Assembly: GCA_947683625.1 (NCBI GenBank)
Contig: CANTUR010000145.1
Coordinates: 2,435,501-2,499,500 of the forward strand
Reading direction: 5' to 3'
DNA length: 64,000 nucleotides
Origin: Mallotus nudiflorus
Taxonomy: Eukaryota; Streptophyta; Magnoliopsida; Malpighiales; Euphorbiaceae
Part shown: positions 36,490 to 49,179 of the stretch, one piece after another
Position numbering within the stretch: position 1 is the first letter of the stretch
Layout: each line of letters starts with the position of its first letter
The notes under the pieces: model-generated
Told to the model about the DNA's origin: nothing
The model's input: only the letters and a program-made list of their open reading frames with translations
Databases searched by the model: none
Made by a program: the position numbers and the translations under genes

Positions 36490-37279
36490 TTATATACCCT
36501 CCACCAATAGATGGAAACAAATAGGTATAAATAAACCACATCTACAAAATGCAAGTACCATGTAACTTTTTAAAGCCAACGTGATGCTCCTTGGTTAGAT
36601 GACTAAGATATTGGTGAATACCACATATGATCAAGAAAAGATTACCTATAATCACATGAAAACCATGAAAGTCGGTTGCTAAGAAAAAGGTAGAACCATA
36701 AATACTATCTAAAATAGTGAAGGGCACTTGATGATATTCCATTCCTTGAAAGCCATTGAATACTAGAGTTAGTGAAACGATAACTACTAAAGCATAAATT
36801 GCTCATTTTTCCTTCCTATATAACATGATGAGCCCAAGTTATGGCAGCTCTGGATGAAAAGAGAATAGGGGTATTAATAAAAGGGATTTCCTAAGGATCT
36901 AAAACCCTAATCCCTTTTGGGGGCCAAAAACCTCCGATCTCTTCAGTAGGTGCCAAAGAAGAATGAAAAGAAGCCCTAAAAAAGCAAAAAGGAACTTAAC
37001 CTCTGATATGATGAACGAAATAAAACCATATCGAGGTCCTAATTATATGACTTTGGTATGATGTCCTTCCAATGTGGACTCATGTTGAAGATCACACCAC
37101 CATACAAACATGGTATATAGGATAAATATAAGGCCCAAACTAAGAAGTGTTGCACCCCCTTGAAATGAGTGCATGTACATCACATGTCCTACAGTGGTTG
37201 CCAAAGTTCTGAGTGAACCCAAAATAGGCCATGGACTTGGATCTACCAAATGATAAGAATGCCTCTGATATTCAATCAT
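36490..37279 (-). pseudogene. cox3: Mitochondrial cytochrome c oxidase subunit 3, decayed
   Basis: COX3 is a membrane subunit of respiratory complex IV. Minus-strand reading starts at 37279 with MIEYQRHSYHLVDPSPWPIL and continues through VMYMHSFQGGATLLSLGLIF. It resumes after broken parts at FQGMEYHQVPFTILDSIYGS, TFFLATDFHGFHVIIGNLF, HLTKEHHVGF and ends near FVSIYWW. The span of 790 bp equals the normal length (about 798 bp), so the gene was copied whole. Two open stretches (37318-37043 and 36742-36542) are separated by stops and frame changes. Residues MHSFQ and YLYLFVS carry T where many plant genomic copies have editable C; C-to-T decay gives the same result. Confidence 0.95.
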
Positions 37280-37319
37280 AAACCACTTTGCCTTGGTTAT
37301 GTGTAAACCCCCCTTCACC

Positions 37320-40200
37320 CCACCCCCTAAAGTGGTAAAGAAGGGTTGTTTTGGGTTTAATTTTCTTTTTATCTAACAAGAAAAACAAATAGGAAGGGAT
37401 GGTTCTTTTATTGCATTGATATAAGTCTAACTAGAAAAAAATTTCTCTATTACTTTGAGAAGAGAATCGTTGGTTTAACTGATGAACTACGTGGGAAAAT
37501 GGATCTTCTTTCTTTTATTTTCAGTAAGCATTTTTGGAAAGTAACAATTCCATTTAGTATGCTTTTGGAAAACTTGCTAGTAGCAAATTAGTGCATTCTA
37601 TGCTGTTGATGGCCTAAAATCAAAGGCACAGGTTGATCTTTTTGGTTGAGGCTGCATTTAATCAACATGACACGTGGGAAGGGCTTACTCTCCTAGTGGC
37701 TCGACTTGGTCTTGCCCCTTTCATGCACTCTTGCTCCCCACTAAAAAAAGAGCAATTGATAATATCAAAAACCTTTCTAAATGTCTGTCTTTATGGGGTG
37801 ATTTGAAAAAGAGTCTATTTTTCTTGTAGTGCCTTCCATTCCACTATTTTGATTTAGAAAGAATCTCATCCGAACAACCAAGAGATTAAAAAATGATGCT
37901 TCCTTGACCGTGTGGAACATGGATTAGCATAATGTCATTCCTACAAGTGATCCCCCATCCAAGATTAAAAGAAATGCTATATGAGGACTTTTAGATCAAA
38001 TAGAATATGTTTCTTTCCATTCCTCGTGAGCCACTTATTTTTCCTAAATAAGAGATCAAAATGATTTTCCTCTTTTTCCCAATAAGTCGACAGCATTACA
38101 CCATTGGGATACTTGGAATAAACTAGAGTACATATAAGATACACCAGTGCTAAAACCTTTTCTCAAGATATCTTCTAAACTATTAGGGTCATTGCTTTGG
38201 ATGTTGTTCCCCCGGTGTGAAATTAGTTGGTTTTGTAGTTTTAGAATTCTGCTGATCCCAAGTACTCTAGCTTATAGAAAGTAAAGAGGAAAAGGAATGA
38301 CCAAAAGAATAGTGTAAAATAAGTGAATTTATCCAGTTGAGGCATGATTGATTAAGAAAAAATGATTCCCTTCAGATAGTTTAACTCCGTCAAACCTGTA
38401 CGAGTAGTGAAGAACTAAAGAGAGGTTGGTTATTGACCAATAGAAAGCATGGGAAAAAGATGCACAAACGAAACAATGAATTTCTTAGGAGCAATAAAAA
38501 CTACCTAGACCGACATGCTCTAATAGAATAGAATTCCATAAAGACCTAGCGAAGAGACTAAATGACTAGATCAATCATACTAGATAGATAGGTATCAAAT
38601 AGACCATAAACATCTTTCTATACTATATGAAATTTTGATAAGAGTCTGGCTAGCCCGTCTTTGTAATACTTCTCTTATATTACCCAAACTCAAATCAAAT
38701 GTTGTCTAGTATGTTAAAAATCATAGTCTTATGGTACATATAGGGTTACGTACGATGCACTTGCTACTAGAAGTGATAGGGTTGGCATTTTCATAGCTTA
38801 GGATAAAGTCCAATCAATCAGTCCCATAGGATATTGAATTACAAGGAAGGGATAAAGATAGACTCTTCAATCGTGGTTCTTTATTTTCATTTAAGGAAGT
38901 CCCTAGAGTAGGTGTGTAAGTAGTTATTCTAATAGTGCTTCTTATAGAAAAGTGTTTTAAGTCATTCGATTAGGGACACTAGCTACCCTTTTCTAGATTT
39001 ATGGCTGGAGGTAGGAAACTTTGTCTATACCATAGTTTGAGATAAGACTCAGGAGGCAGCGAGCAAAGTTTATGGAGTAAGAGTCATAGTTCTAATAGCA
39101 AAGGAATTCAAACTATTGTTGGCTGCGAAGGATACAAAACATTTAGGCTAATGGTACTACTAGTCAACTACACTCATAGACTATTTATGCACTGATTGAA
39201 CTTGCTTTATAGACAAGGTTAATTCCATAGCATGCTTTGAGTGAAGTCAGGGCCCAATTCCTTTGAGCCCAAAATATAGTTTTTATTTAAATGCTTTTCT
39301 CAAGGAAATCTAGAGGTTAGAATAGAATGTGGTCGAACAGTTTAGCAAAGTCCTCATCCAAATTTTGATCTTAGGATAAAGAGGCACCATATCATATGTG
39401 TAACGAGAACGGACATGACATAACAAGTTGCTAGTATAACTTATGCACACAGGGGTATTCTAGGATTTTTAGTCATGATTGGTCGGGGCTTTGGAGAGGA
39501 AGAATCTACATTAATCATGATATGAGCAACAAGGTAATGGTGTTCGAAAGATAGATCTCATTATAGCACTTGCTTTCCCTAAACTATCTATCTTTAGAAG
39601 TAGTGTGAAGAAAACCAAAAAAGGGAATTTGATAGCCTTACAACAAATAAGCTTGCTTAATGCACTAGCTTTGAGTTTTGACTTAAAAGCTCTTAGAAGT
39701 TAAAAACCAAAATACAAAGTGCATCATTCTCACGCTCATCAGTAAAGTCAGTTATTTGTCTTTTATAAATGAGTGTTGTGTACTAATAGACTTGCTTACC
39801 GTAACTGCAAAGCAAGAATGGTTCTATCTATTTATCCATAAGGGATGGAGTGCCTTTCGAACGGTATAAGTGAAGTCATTTAATCCCCTCTTTTTAGCTA
39901 AACTGGCATCTAACTGTCGCTATAAAAAGGCTATGGAGCTAAACAACCAAACAAAGAGAGACAAGCTCGTAGTGATTGAGAGGAGATAAAAGCTATTACC
40001 TTCATAAACTAGGTACTCATTCACTTTGATAGGAAATTTGCAAGATCTTATTTTCTTGATAGGTGCACATCTTAGAAAGAGTTTGCCTCTCTACTCATGT
40101 TCTCATTCAACTTTCCAGCCCTTATGTACTTCCCGTTACCTATTCGAGAGAGATTTATGCTAATCTAATTAGTTATAGCTCATCTTGCCTAATAGAAAAG
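37320..40200. other. Mitochondrial-type DNA without recognisable gene
   Basis: Flanking DNA upstream of cox3. No tRNA, rRNA or protein motif recognised. Confidence 0.5.
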
Positions 40201-40207
40201 AGTATCC

Positions 40208-40568
40208 TTAAACCATCATGTCTAAGCTTTCTATAAAGGTAATAATACCATCGTCATTCAAAAAGATGAAACCTCTAAAAGAGGGTACGAGCATATCTCC
40301 CGCTGAAAGAAAATCTACTTTACCATATAATCTTAATTCTAGTAAGAAAGTATCCATTTCCTGGATCCATTCTTCTACATCATCTATTTCCTCGATTTCA
40401 TTACTTGTTAAGGTAAAAGCCATGAAAGCCTCATTGAGATACCTGAAATAAGGAAGATACGGGAACATAGATCAAAATTCCCGATCAAAATTCACCAAGA
40501 CTAAATTGAGTAAGACATTTGATATCATATTGACAGGTGGTATTCCTATCCTATCTTTCACTATAAAG
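40208..40568 (-). pseudogene. Possible reverse-transcriptase/maturase-like remnant
   Basis: The minus frame reads GIPPVNMISNVLLNLVLVNF then DREF, a stop, and an 86-codon open part MFPYLPYFRYLNEAFMAF..., followed by an acidic stretch NEIEEIDDVEEW. The pattern G-x-P....IS..LLN..L..FD..F followed some 10-15 residues later by Y-F-R-Y fits RT motif 4 and the beta strand that carries the catalytic YxDD in group-II-intron-type RTs, here YLNEA instead of YADD. It lies in mitochondrial-type DNA, but it does not read like matR as I know that protein. Family placement is an inference from spacing; no other RT blocks were confirmed. Confidence 0.4.
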
Positions 40569-40569
40569 A

Positions 40570-43500
40570 AGCATTCATAGTCCAATCCAATCCATTATAG
40601 GCCGATAGTCTAATAGGTGTAGATCACATTAGAACTTGATAGCTAGAATCTCTTGACTGTCCCATCTATACTCTCCTTTTCATTTAGAAGATAAAGAATT
40701 TCTATATTTTAACTTGATTTTATTCTCTAACTTGCTCATCTTGTAATGAGAATAGAATAGGAAAATTCCATAATGAAAGTATGCCTGCGCGCTCTATGTA
40801 TTGAACACGAATCTAACTACTCTATACATAACCAAACACATGTACAATCGATTAAGTGTTGGGCTCTACTTTTGCTGTTGTTGGTCATTCTTGAAGAGAT
40901 TTTGGTCTCGCATAATAAGCTCAATGAAAGCCATGACCAGAACTTTTGTCCTTCTTCAAATCGTACTAGAAAAAAATAACCTCAACTTCTCACTAAGAGA
41001 ATTCATTGTCAATCTTGACATTAAATAAAAAAGCAGAGCCCCTATTATATAAATGTAAGCACTTTGCTTTTACCATATTTCATTGCCCTTGCTATAAAAA
41101 AAAAAGTAAGATAATTGGCATTACGTTTAGTTGTCTTTATAGTAGTAGGAAGCTGGAGCTGGATTGGACCAAGTAATTTTAGTATAATAGGAAAGATCGT
41201 CTATACAATGTTTGATCACTTGGATTTTAGAAAATTATCTTGGTTGTGCCTTTGGGCTCACCCCTGCCTTTTCTCTTCCTCTTTGGTTTGCTATGCCTAA
41301 AGCCCCACTTCAAACCAGTTTATCTTTTTAGCCCTTGATTCGTGTCGAAAATGATCAAACTCATTCTCTATGGGGTAAAATCACATGCAGGACTCACTCA
41401 TCTATTTAGGCACTTATCTTCATCTACCCTTGACCTTTTCCTTTAGGTTCTTAGACCTAGCCTATCAATTAAAGATCCTATGCTAGGCATGTAATGAAGA
41501 TTCTCCTGCTTTTGGTAATTAAGTTGTAGTAGGGGGTTCAGACTATCTTCTTATATCAATTTATCTACCTCTTACATAATCCTTTTGCTCAAGATAGAAT
41601 AACTAGTAAATGAGATTAGTTAGCAAGCACTATTCATAAATAAAGAGAAAAAACATATAGAGTTCACCCTCCCTTGGGGGCTCGCCATTGATGGCTAATG
41701 AAAAGGGTGAAGGCCTTTTGGTCCTATCCTAATAACTAATATTCCTCCATTTTTTATTTTTGCATCTGAATCCAAAGGCATTTCATTGGTTGATGGAAAA
41801 AAATCCTGAATTTCACTTGTTAAATCCTTATTAATAATATCATCTACTAAATTAGGCATTTCTTCTATATTTGAATCCAAATTATCATCTAGAGATTCAT
41901 CTAAATTATCATCATCCCTTCACTCCTTTTGCTTCGACCTATGAATCTTTCTTTTAACTAAAAGGAATTCTCTTTTTCTAGTCTTATTTCATACTAATAC
42001 AAGAAGAATGCTACAAGAGGTGACTGATCATGCTATTCCTTATGTCTTCCCTTACCTCTATCTTCAACTAGAAAGCGGTTTAAGGAGTGCCCATTGCACC
42101 TTACTTCTTCTTTTAGCCTTTGTGCCTAATCCTCCAATGGTGCATTCACTCCCACCCTTAAGATTTATTGCTTCAAGTGAACTTGCCTTGCTAATGCTAG
42201 CTTACCTTCTATTACTACTATCTTAAGCGGGGGAGAAGGATTCAAAACCTTGTGTAAAGGAAAAGCTATCAAATTTGTTGACCATTAATTTGGTCTTCGA
42301 GAAGGAGCTACTACGGAAGAAGATATAGAGGAATTCGATCAAATAGTGGGTCTCATATATAAGAAAACTCCCTAAGGCAGCCATTCTTTTAAGCCCCTTG
42401 TTATTTAATAAAAGTCTATCACTATACTAAATCTAGCACAAAGCAAGGAATGATTATTGGGGCTACTTAGGTAAATAAGTTCCTTCTCTAAAACCTAACT
42501 GCGCTTTCGAGGGAGATCCTTTAATGAGCTGGAGTGAAGTGCTTCTCGGGGAGGAGCACAAAAGACCAACTTTTTAGCCAAAGAGAAGGATGACTTAAGG
42601 ATCAGGCAGTACCGGAGGGTACATATTAAACCGTTGCATTGAATGATTGTGGATTAGGAGTAGTTGTAGCCATGGGACAAGATTTAGTCTTCTCAAGCTG
42701 ACGTGAACCTTGTGCTTCTAAAGCACTCTGATCAAATGAAACTAAATGTTATATAATTGTAAGAGTAAGAAGGCAATGATGGTTAATAGCATTTTCCCTA
42801 AATGATGACCCATAGTAGCTACCTAATTAGATTCCAAAGATGGATATGTACGTTGTGAAGTCCCTTGTTGATCCCGCTGCATCAGAACAAGAAGAAGTGA
42901 TCTATGGACGTAAAGAAGCTATTAGTCGAGGAAAGCATACTAAAAAGAAGGGAATATGGCATTGTAACATAGGCTATCTTCCATACCACATCCATGCTTG
43001 TCTCTCGATCATCGATTGTGACCTGGAGATTGCGGTCTTGCTTTGATGGTTACTCTTCTTTTTTTTAAGTGTTAGACATTGACTCTAAATAGTGTGAGTG
43101 ACTTACTAGAAGTCTAAAGGATGACTCAATTCTTTCTTAGCTCCACTTTTTAACTCTTCTTCCCCTATTGCTCTTAGGGGAATATATGCTATTGATCACT
43201 AACCTTTTCATTCCCCTTTCTTCCTCATTTCTGTTATTGATGTATTTTGCAATGCTGGACCATGGACTTTTACTTGGCCTAATTAGGCCCTTCTTCAAGA
43301 AAGAACCCACTCACTCCTGATTCAACCTTCTTAGATCTTCGGGCATCTAAACTCTTGATTTAGTGGGGATGCTTTTTTTCATCGAAACCTTTATGATAAG
43401 GTAGCCAAAGTGCTTCCTATGTGTGATGTTCTTAAAAAGCTGAAGGGGTAAGGGAATAGATCATCTTGTCAAAACTCTTGTGGACTTCTTTTATTTTTGC

Positions 43501-45820
43501 CTTAAGATGAGGAACTTTAGTAGAAGTGAGCAACAAGGGTTCATTCTCAGTCTTGGGATTTTAGCCTTGATGCTAGATATCATAACATCAATGGCCTCCT
43601 TTTCTTGTCTAAGTTGCCTTCTCCTCGAGCTTCTTGGCAAGGAATTCAAAGAAGACTCTTAGGCCTTAAATTCTTCCCTCTCCCTTTCTTTCCACCATCA
43701 AGATGAAAAAAGGCAACATTTTTATCTTTGTAGACATGTACGCCTCAAATTAAGTGCAAAGTCTTAAGCTTAGAGCCATCCACACTCTATGCCTCTTTTT
43801 AGCACATCTCCCAATATCTGGCTATTCCAAACAAGCATTCCATTTCAAAGGATATGGCCGGGCTCCATCTCTATGGTTGACCAACTAAACGGTCATTGTT
43901 GGGAGTTGTAATGAAAGAGCTGATAAGCTATGGATGTTCATGGTGAGACTTTATATATACCTACATACTGAATCAAAAAAGTAAATCAATCAGTGGTTCT
44001 TCAAATGATTGTGCTCTAGACTTATGGGACTAACATGGCTTGCACTCATCCCTTTATGACTAAGATCAAGAGTTATTCATAGAGCCTGCCTAATGGCTAA
44101 GAAGAAGAAAGAGCATTGTATTACCTAAGCTGAGTCATAATGGTAAGAAGCAGAAAGGCAATGACAAAGGTGTTGATGTAAGATTTAATGGGGATAGAAA
44201 ACCCATAACCACACTTTCACAACCATAAGACATTTCAACAACTAAGGAAGGGGGAATGCACCTTTCCTTTATACCATACCATATGGCAATGGAAATAGAC
44301 CAGAAAAGCCATGAACATTAATATCCGAGTTAGCAATTAAGACTCAAAGATGGACTGCACTGATATAGTACTGTCGGCCTATGTATAGCTAGAGAAAGAA
44401 GTAAAAGTAGGGTTGAATTCTTACCCCGCTTGTAAACCCTGACATGATGCTGCTTTTTGATCTCAAAATTACTCTGCTCACATGACATAGATTCTGTTTA
44501 GTTAGCCTTAGTTTTTTTTTCAAACCCATATTTTCTTTTTTGTAGCTTACAAAACTGGGATCCTTAACTGACTGCTTGGTTTAGTCTAGATGAGATCATT
44601 GCTTAGCCTGGCTATTATGCCAGCTTTGCCCTCTCTACGACTCTTTCTTGCCTCTTTCTTCCTTGTGCTATTCATGCTATCTTACTCCTCAAACCATATA
44701 ACAATGGCTCAAGTGGACCAATTGAGTTGAGATAGGGTGCTCAAGCCCTACTAAGCTGCTCATTTCACACAAACCCTATCTACGAAGCAAGGGAATCCAT
44801 ATTCATTGCCTGAGGTGAACAGATGCTTAAGGAAAGGCTATCTCTTTCTAAAGAGAATTAACTAGTCCATCCATAAAACCATATATAGGTCCAATTATAC
44901 TGCCATTAGTGCTTCTAGCCTGATTCTAGATAGTCTCAGTTCTTTAGAAAGGAAATGAAAGTCATCCAATCCCATGTATAGTGATTAGAGGAATCTTTCT
45001 TTTAATGAGAAATGGTTATGAACTACCAAGGTCAATCTCAAGCACCCCCCTTCCTCTGAATACAAAGGGTTTAGGAAGTGAATAAAGCAGAAAGATAGAA
45101 ATTAGTCTTGGAATTAGCCTCAGAGGGGTCTTTTTGTTAACCATACCACTAGGATAGGTTTGGTCTATCAACTAAAAAAGTTGAAAAGAGATGTCTTGAG
45201 CAATTCACAAATGGAATTAGTATCAAGATAAGAGGTACAAGAATCTATTAATGATTGCCCTGCTCAATGCACAGGAGCAAGAGCAAGCCAGTTAGGAAAG
45301 ACAAAAGATAGAGAGTAAGAGAAAGTTTTTTATGAAAGCTATTTTGCTATTAGACTAAAGGCATGTCTTAAGAAAGCTCGTGACCCAAAATGCAAGCCCA
45401 TCAGTGATAGTTTCTATTTATATTCTTGAAGTTCAAGCCTATTTAATTGGATGTCAGTCTTTATTATAAGTCTTTATTATAATAGAATAAAGTTTTAGTT
45501 AAAGGAGCCCTAGCCTTCGTTACCCCCTTCTCTCTTAAAAAAGTAATGGTAGGCTTTGGAGCCAGTGAAGTGTCAACATAAGGGAGAACAGAATCCCACT
45601 GGGTGACCTAAGAATGCATATGCTTTCATTGAATTAGGTGCTAGAGAGAAGCCTATAGTTTAAGGAAAGGAGTCCTTCTCTTTCTATGCAAGTATAGGCA
45701 AGCAATTAACTTTAACGGCCCATCATTGAATGGAGTCAAAGCGACTGCTTTCTTCAACACTCCAATGTCTTCCTTCAACCCATCAATAACACTCTAGAAC
45801 TAATCCCTCAAGGAGTGCAT
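40570..45820. other. Mitochondrial-type DNA without recognisable gene
   Basis: Contains several frames of 60-75 codons, for example minus 41695-41880 (acidic, DSNIEEMPNLVDDIINKD) and plus 42008-42226 (Leu-rich), none recognised. No RNA gene found. Confidence 0.45.
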
Positions 45821-46048
45821 CTACTTTCTAAACCTAAGCTCTAACTTACCATCCCTGAGACTAGCCTGGAAGTGTGTAAAAATCTCATGCATTTGGCCTT
45901 TCAAAGTCTGTATTTTGGTATCCATTGTTTGAACTTTGGCATATACCATCTGTGTCTTAGCATTTGATGTCGTAGTATGCATGGCTATTGATTGTGCTAG
46001 GAGTCCGAGTTTATCCTCTAGCTTCTTGATCTGTACGTCATTCACCAA
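45821..46048 (-). CDS. Coiled-coil-like minus frame, possibly gag-derived
   Basis: 75 codons with heptad-like leucines (IKKLEDKLGLLAQSIAM, VQTMDTKIQTLKGQM) and a basic end. The shape resembles the N-terminal coiled coil of plant retrotransposon Gag proteins, but there is no diagnostic motif, so the link is speculative. Confidence 0.25.
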   Translation of the reverse strand: MVNDVQIKKLEDKLGLLAQSIAMHTTTSNAKTQMVYAKVQTMDTKIQTLKGQMHEIFTHFQASLRDGKLELRFRK

Positions 46049-47499
46049 AGCATTTTCCTTTCTTATTTATAAGTTATAAGAACTACTGGTCCTCATTACG
46101 AGCTCATTGAGTTAGTACCCCTTCTTTCATAACCTTACTGGGAATACTAGGGAACAGAACCACCTTGAAGATGTATGAAAGAGCCTATTCATATGTGCAG
46201 TTACTTCTTTTAAAATGGGCATATCCTATTAGATTTCTATTAGTCTCTAATCCCATATTCTTTCTAAGAAAGCCATTACTCCTTACAATATTCATTATCT
46301 CTAGTTTCGACTTAAGAGTTAGACTAGGCGATCTCTTCTTTCTTATGCAATGTCTCTCTCCTGATCTTGATAGCATGAAAAAGAAACTTTTTTCAATGAT
46401 TTGGGGATCCTATTATAGAATATTTTAATTAGATCTAACCTCTACTAAGAAGCAGAAGTGAGGAAAGTGGCATGGGCATGGTACATTCTGCGGTAGTTGC
46501 CTCTTCTCCCTTTTTTTTTGAGGACTCGTGGAATGAGACAAGATAAAAAAGTAGCCATGATGCCCCTATTTGCTCTATTGAGCAAGTACATAAGATAAGG
46601 TGACATCCAGTCCTTTGCCCTAATAGCCAAAGAAAATCTAATCATATAGCCGGGCCCTGTTGAGAATATGAATTGTAACTCCTTACTGGAATGGAATCAA
46701 TCTTTTTTACTTTAATAATCCAATTGGTGTAATTAGAACACTTTACTTCACTTCGAGTTTCTCTATCCCATACCCCTCTGAATAGGCATTTGAGAGACCT
46801 AGAATGTCACCCAAACAAAGGCCTCATTGATGCAGCGCTCGCTATTGGTGAGCCAATCCCCTTTCTCGCTCCAAGATAGATCACATTTAAAACCTACCTA
46901 TAGAACAAAATAATTTTATTGAAAGACATTTGGAAACTAATGCTTACACTTTGAATTTGTTTGACTTTTTAACTTTAAGACCATCAAAATCGACTTGAAA
47001 ACACTGATTCAGTGAGAGCCAGACTAAGGATTGATGCTACGAAGACAGAGAGGGCTACTATTCTGTTGGGGTTTAAGCCAAATGGATCAAAGGTCTCCTA
47101 TGGTTCAAATAGGAATTTTGCCGTGTTATTATTATTGAGAGGTTCCCCACATTGACAGGGGCTTGAGACATGATTGTTAAATTTTTTTTACAAACGTATC
47201 TTTGACAACCTTCACTACTTGGCCTAGGTCCAGGGAGCAAAGAGTTGCTGGTTTCTTGAGTAGTTTTTTTGGTACAATACTAAAGTGAGAATCCTATCAA
47301 TAAGCAAGTGAGAAGAAAAAATCATAAATCTATATAGGAATATACAATCATGTCTGAAGAACATTTGCCCGAGTAACAAAATAAGTTTGATCCCTACTTT
47401 AGAGAATAGGCATTTTCGGGTGAAAGAAGTGGATGAGGAGTGGACTACATTGAATAGAATGCTTGTGGTTGCCAGGTAAACAAAATGTTGGAGCATGCT

Positions 47500-47783
47500 G
47501 ATATGGTTTGATAGAGTAGTATGATGTGCGACTGGTGGCCAAAGGCTACACACAGTAGGAAGGTATTGATTTTTAATAAATTTTTAGTACTGTAGTTAAA
47601 GCTACTACTATATCGATTGTTTTGTTTGTTGTTGTCACTCGTGGATGTCCGATAAGGCAGATGGATGTCAAAAATGCCTTTTTACATAGTAAGTTGAATG
47701 TTTAAGTCTTTATGGTTCAACCACCAAGCTTTGTTGACCCTGTTCATTTTAATTATCTATCTAGATTGAATGAAGGATGCCTT
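47500..47783 (+). pseudogene. Ty1/copia reverse transcriptase fragment
   Basis: One plus frame reads VRLVAKGYTQ-stop-EGIDF, two stops, IFSTVVKATTISIVLFVVVT, RGCPIRQMDVKNAFLHSKLN, stop, VFMVQPPSFVDP and NYLSRLN. This is the start of copia RT (RLVAKGY.Q..GIDY.ETF.PV..., QMDVKNAFLHG.L...V.M.QPPGF). All interrupting stops replace expected Gln or Glu-type codons. It breaks off before the YxDD motif. In live elements this enzyme copies the element RNA into DNA. Confidence 0.88.
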
Positions 47784-48198
47784 AGTCAGAGGAGAAAGAA
47801 TGACTAATTTGATTATAAGAAGCAAAAAGGCACTCTTAAGTATAGAAAGTAGTGAGCCTCGGGGCCTATTGATTCATTCTTCTTCACTTTTGAATATCAG
47901 AGAGAGAAAGAAAAGAAATAAGGAACTATAGAGAAAGCTCCCACGTAGGAAAGAAAACCTGGTAACTATGAAAGAAGAACATGCATCATTAAAAGAGCTC
48001 ATTGATTTTGGGAATCTGTCTTTCTATATTGATAAGAAAATAGATTTGAAGTTTGTCTTATGAAAATGAATGAAAAAAATGGATCTAGTGAGTTTTTCCT
48101 ATATTATCAATTTAGGGGAGTCTATATCTTTAAAACCATGATCGATAGGGAGAGTCATTATGGTTCAAAAATGGACTTGTTAAAGAAGTAAAAATGGG

Positions 48199-49170
48199 CT
48201 AGGTTAGATGAAAGTAGGAGAGGATAATTTCTTTTTGAAGATGGTCCTTGGGCCTATAGGCTTTGATGTACTCATTTTCCCTAATGCAAATAATTTTTCC
48301 AAAGTAGCGAATGATTTCTTGCTTAGCAAAATGGGAAGAACAACAGAAAGCATAGGTTATGTAGATTTTCACTAACACAAACATTGTAGTTAGGAAACAA
48401 GATAAGGTCTTTTCCTTCCCCATTTTAGGCAACATATTAGCAATAGTTTACTTTTTCTTCTAGTGTAAGAAAGGGACTCTCAATTCTAGGTTTCCATTTA
48501 GTTTGATTGAAACTAGCAGGCCTAACATTAGTAAGGGCTTAGATAGTCTTCCTCGGACCTGTTCTAAAGAAGTCTCATCGAAATTGAGGTCTTTTAATGA
48601 TTTTTGAAAGCACTTCTAAAATCGGTGATATATTCTTTCTAAATTGACTCCACTTTTTATAGCAAAGATCATATCATTTGCATACCTAACATATCGTATG
48701 ATCTTCTATTGATTCATAAATGCAGTTATCCTAAGGTCCAATTGATGACGAAAGATGTTCATCAGAACATGATAAAGTGGATAGCCTTGAGTGATTCCTT
48801 GAGTGTGATTAGAAAAATCATTCCATTTTTTTTCTTTTATTTGAATTTTTAGGAAAGCTAATAAAAGATTGCATAAACCTTGATTTTCCTTCCCTAAGTA
48901 TAATTGATGAGTTAAGATTAGTAGCCCCATGATCGATGTTATCAAAGCACCCACTATATTGGTTTTTATTAGTTTATCAACTGGTCCCCACATCTGAACT
49001 CTCATAAAAAAGTATCATGACCCCTACCTTTCCTAAGCCATGAGAAATGTCCAAAAATCTGTCTTCAAATACTACATTTAGTAAATGAGAGAGGGCTTCC
49101 TTCATAATGGTATCCCTTTTTTTTTGTTGGGTTGGGTAATAGGGCATAGCTTCCCTGGCTTATTAGGAAT
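48199..49170 (-). pseudogene. Group-II-intron/retron-type reverse transcriptase, decayed
   Basis: Minus-strand reading from about 49170: MKEALSHLLNVVFEDRFLDI, SHGLGKGRG (RT motif 2a, usually S.GFR.GR), then from 49005 KLIKTNIVGALITSI (motif 3), QGITQGYPLYHVLMNIFRHQ (motif 4, QG.PLSPLL.NI.LH.LD), and VRYANDMIFA (48693-48664), the YADD catalytic block with D changed to N by one G-to-A. It continues to a C-terminal open part at 48435-48199 (LPKMGKEKTLSCF..). These blocks are typical of organelle and bacterial group II RTs. It is not matR, whose palm motifs differ. Stops and the YAND change rule out activity. Confidence 0.7.
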
Positions 49171-49179
49171 CCAGGATCG

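Noticed and set aside
40208..40568. Mitovirus RNA polymerase origin for the 40-kb remnant
   Set aside because: There is no GDD motif or mitovirus polymerase context; the IS..LLN and FRY pattern fits RT better.
48199..49170. Identification of the RT as matR
   Set aside because: The motif-4 and catalytic-block sequences (QGITQGYPLYHV, VRYANDMIFA) do not resemble matR, and no nad1 exon was seen nearby.
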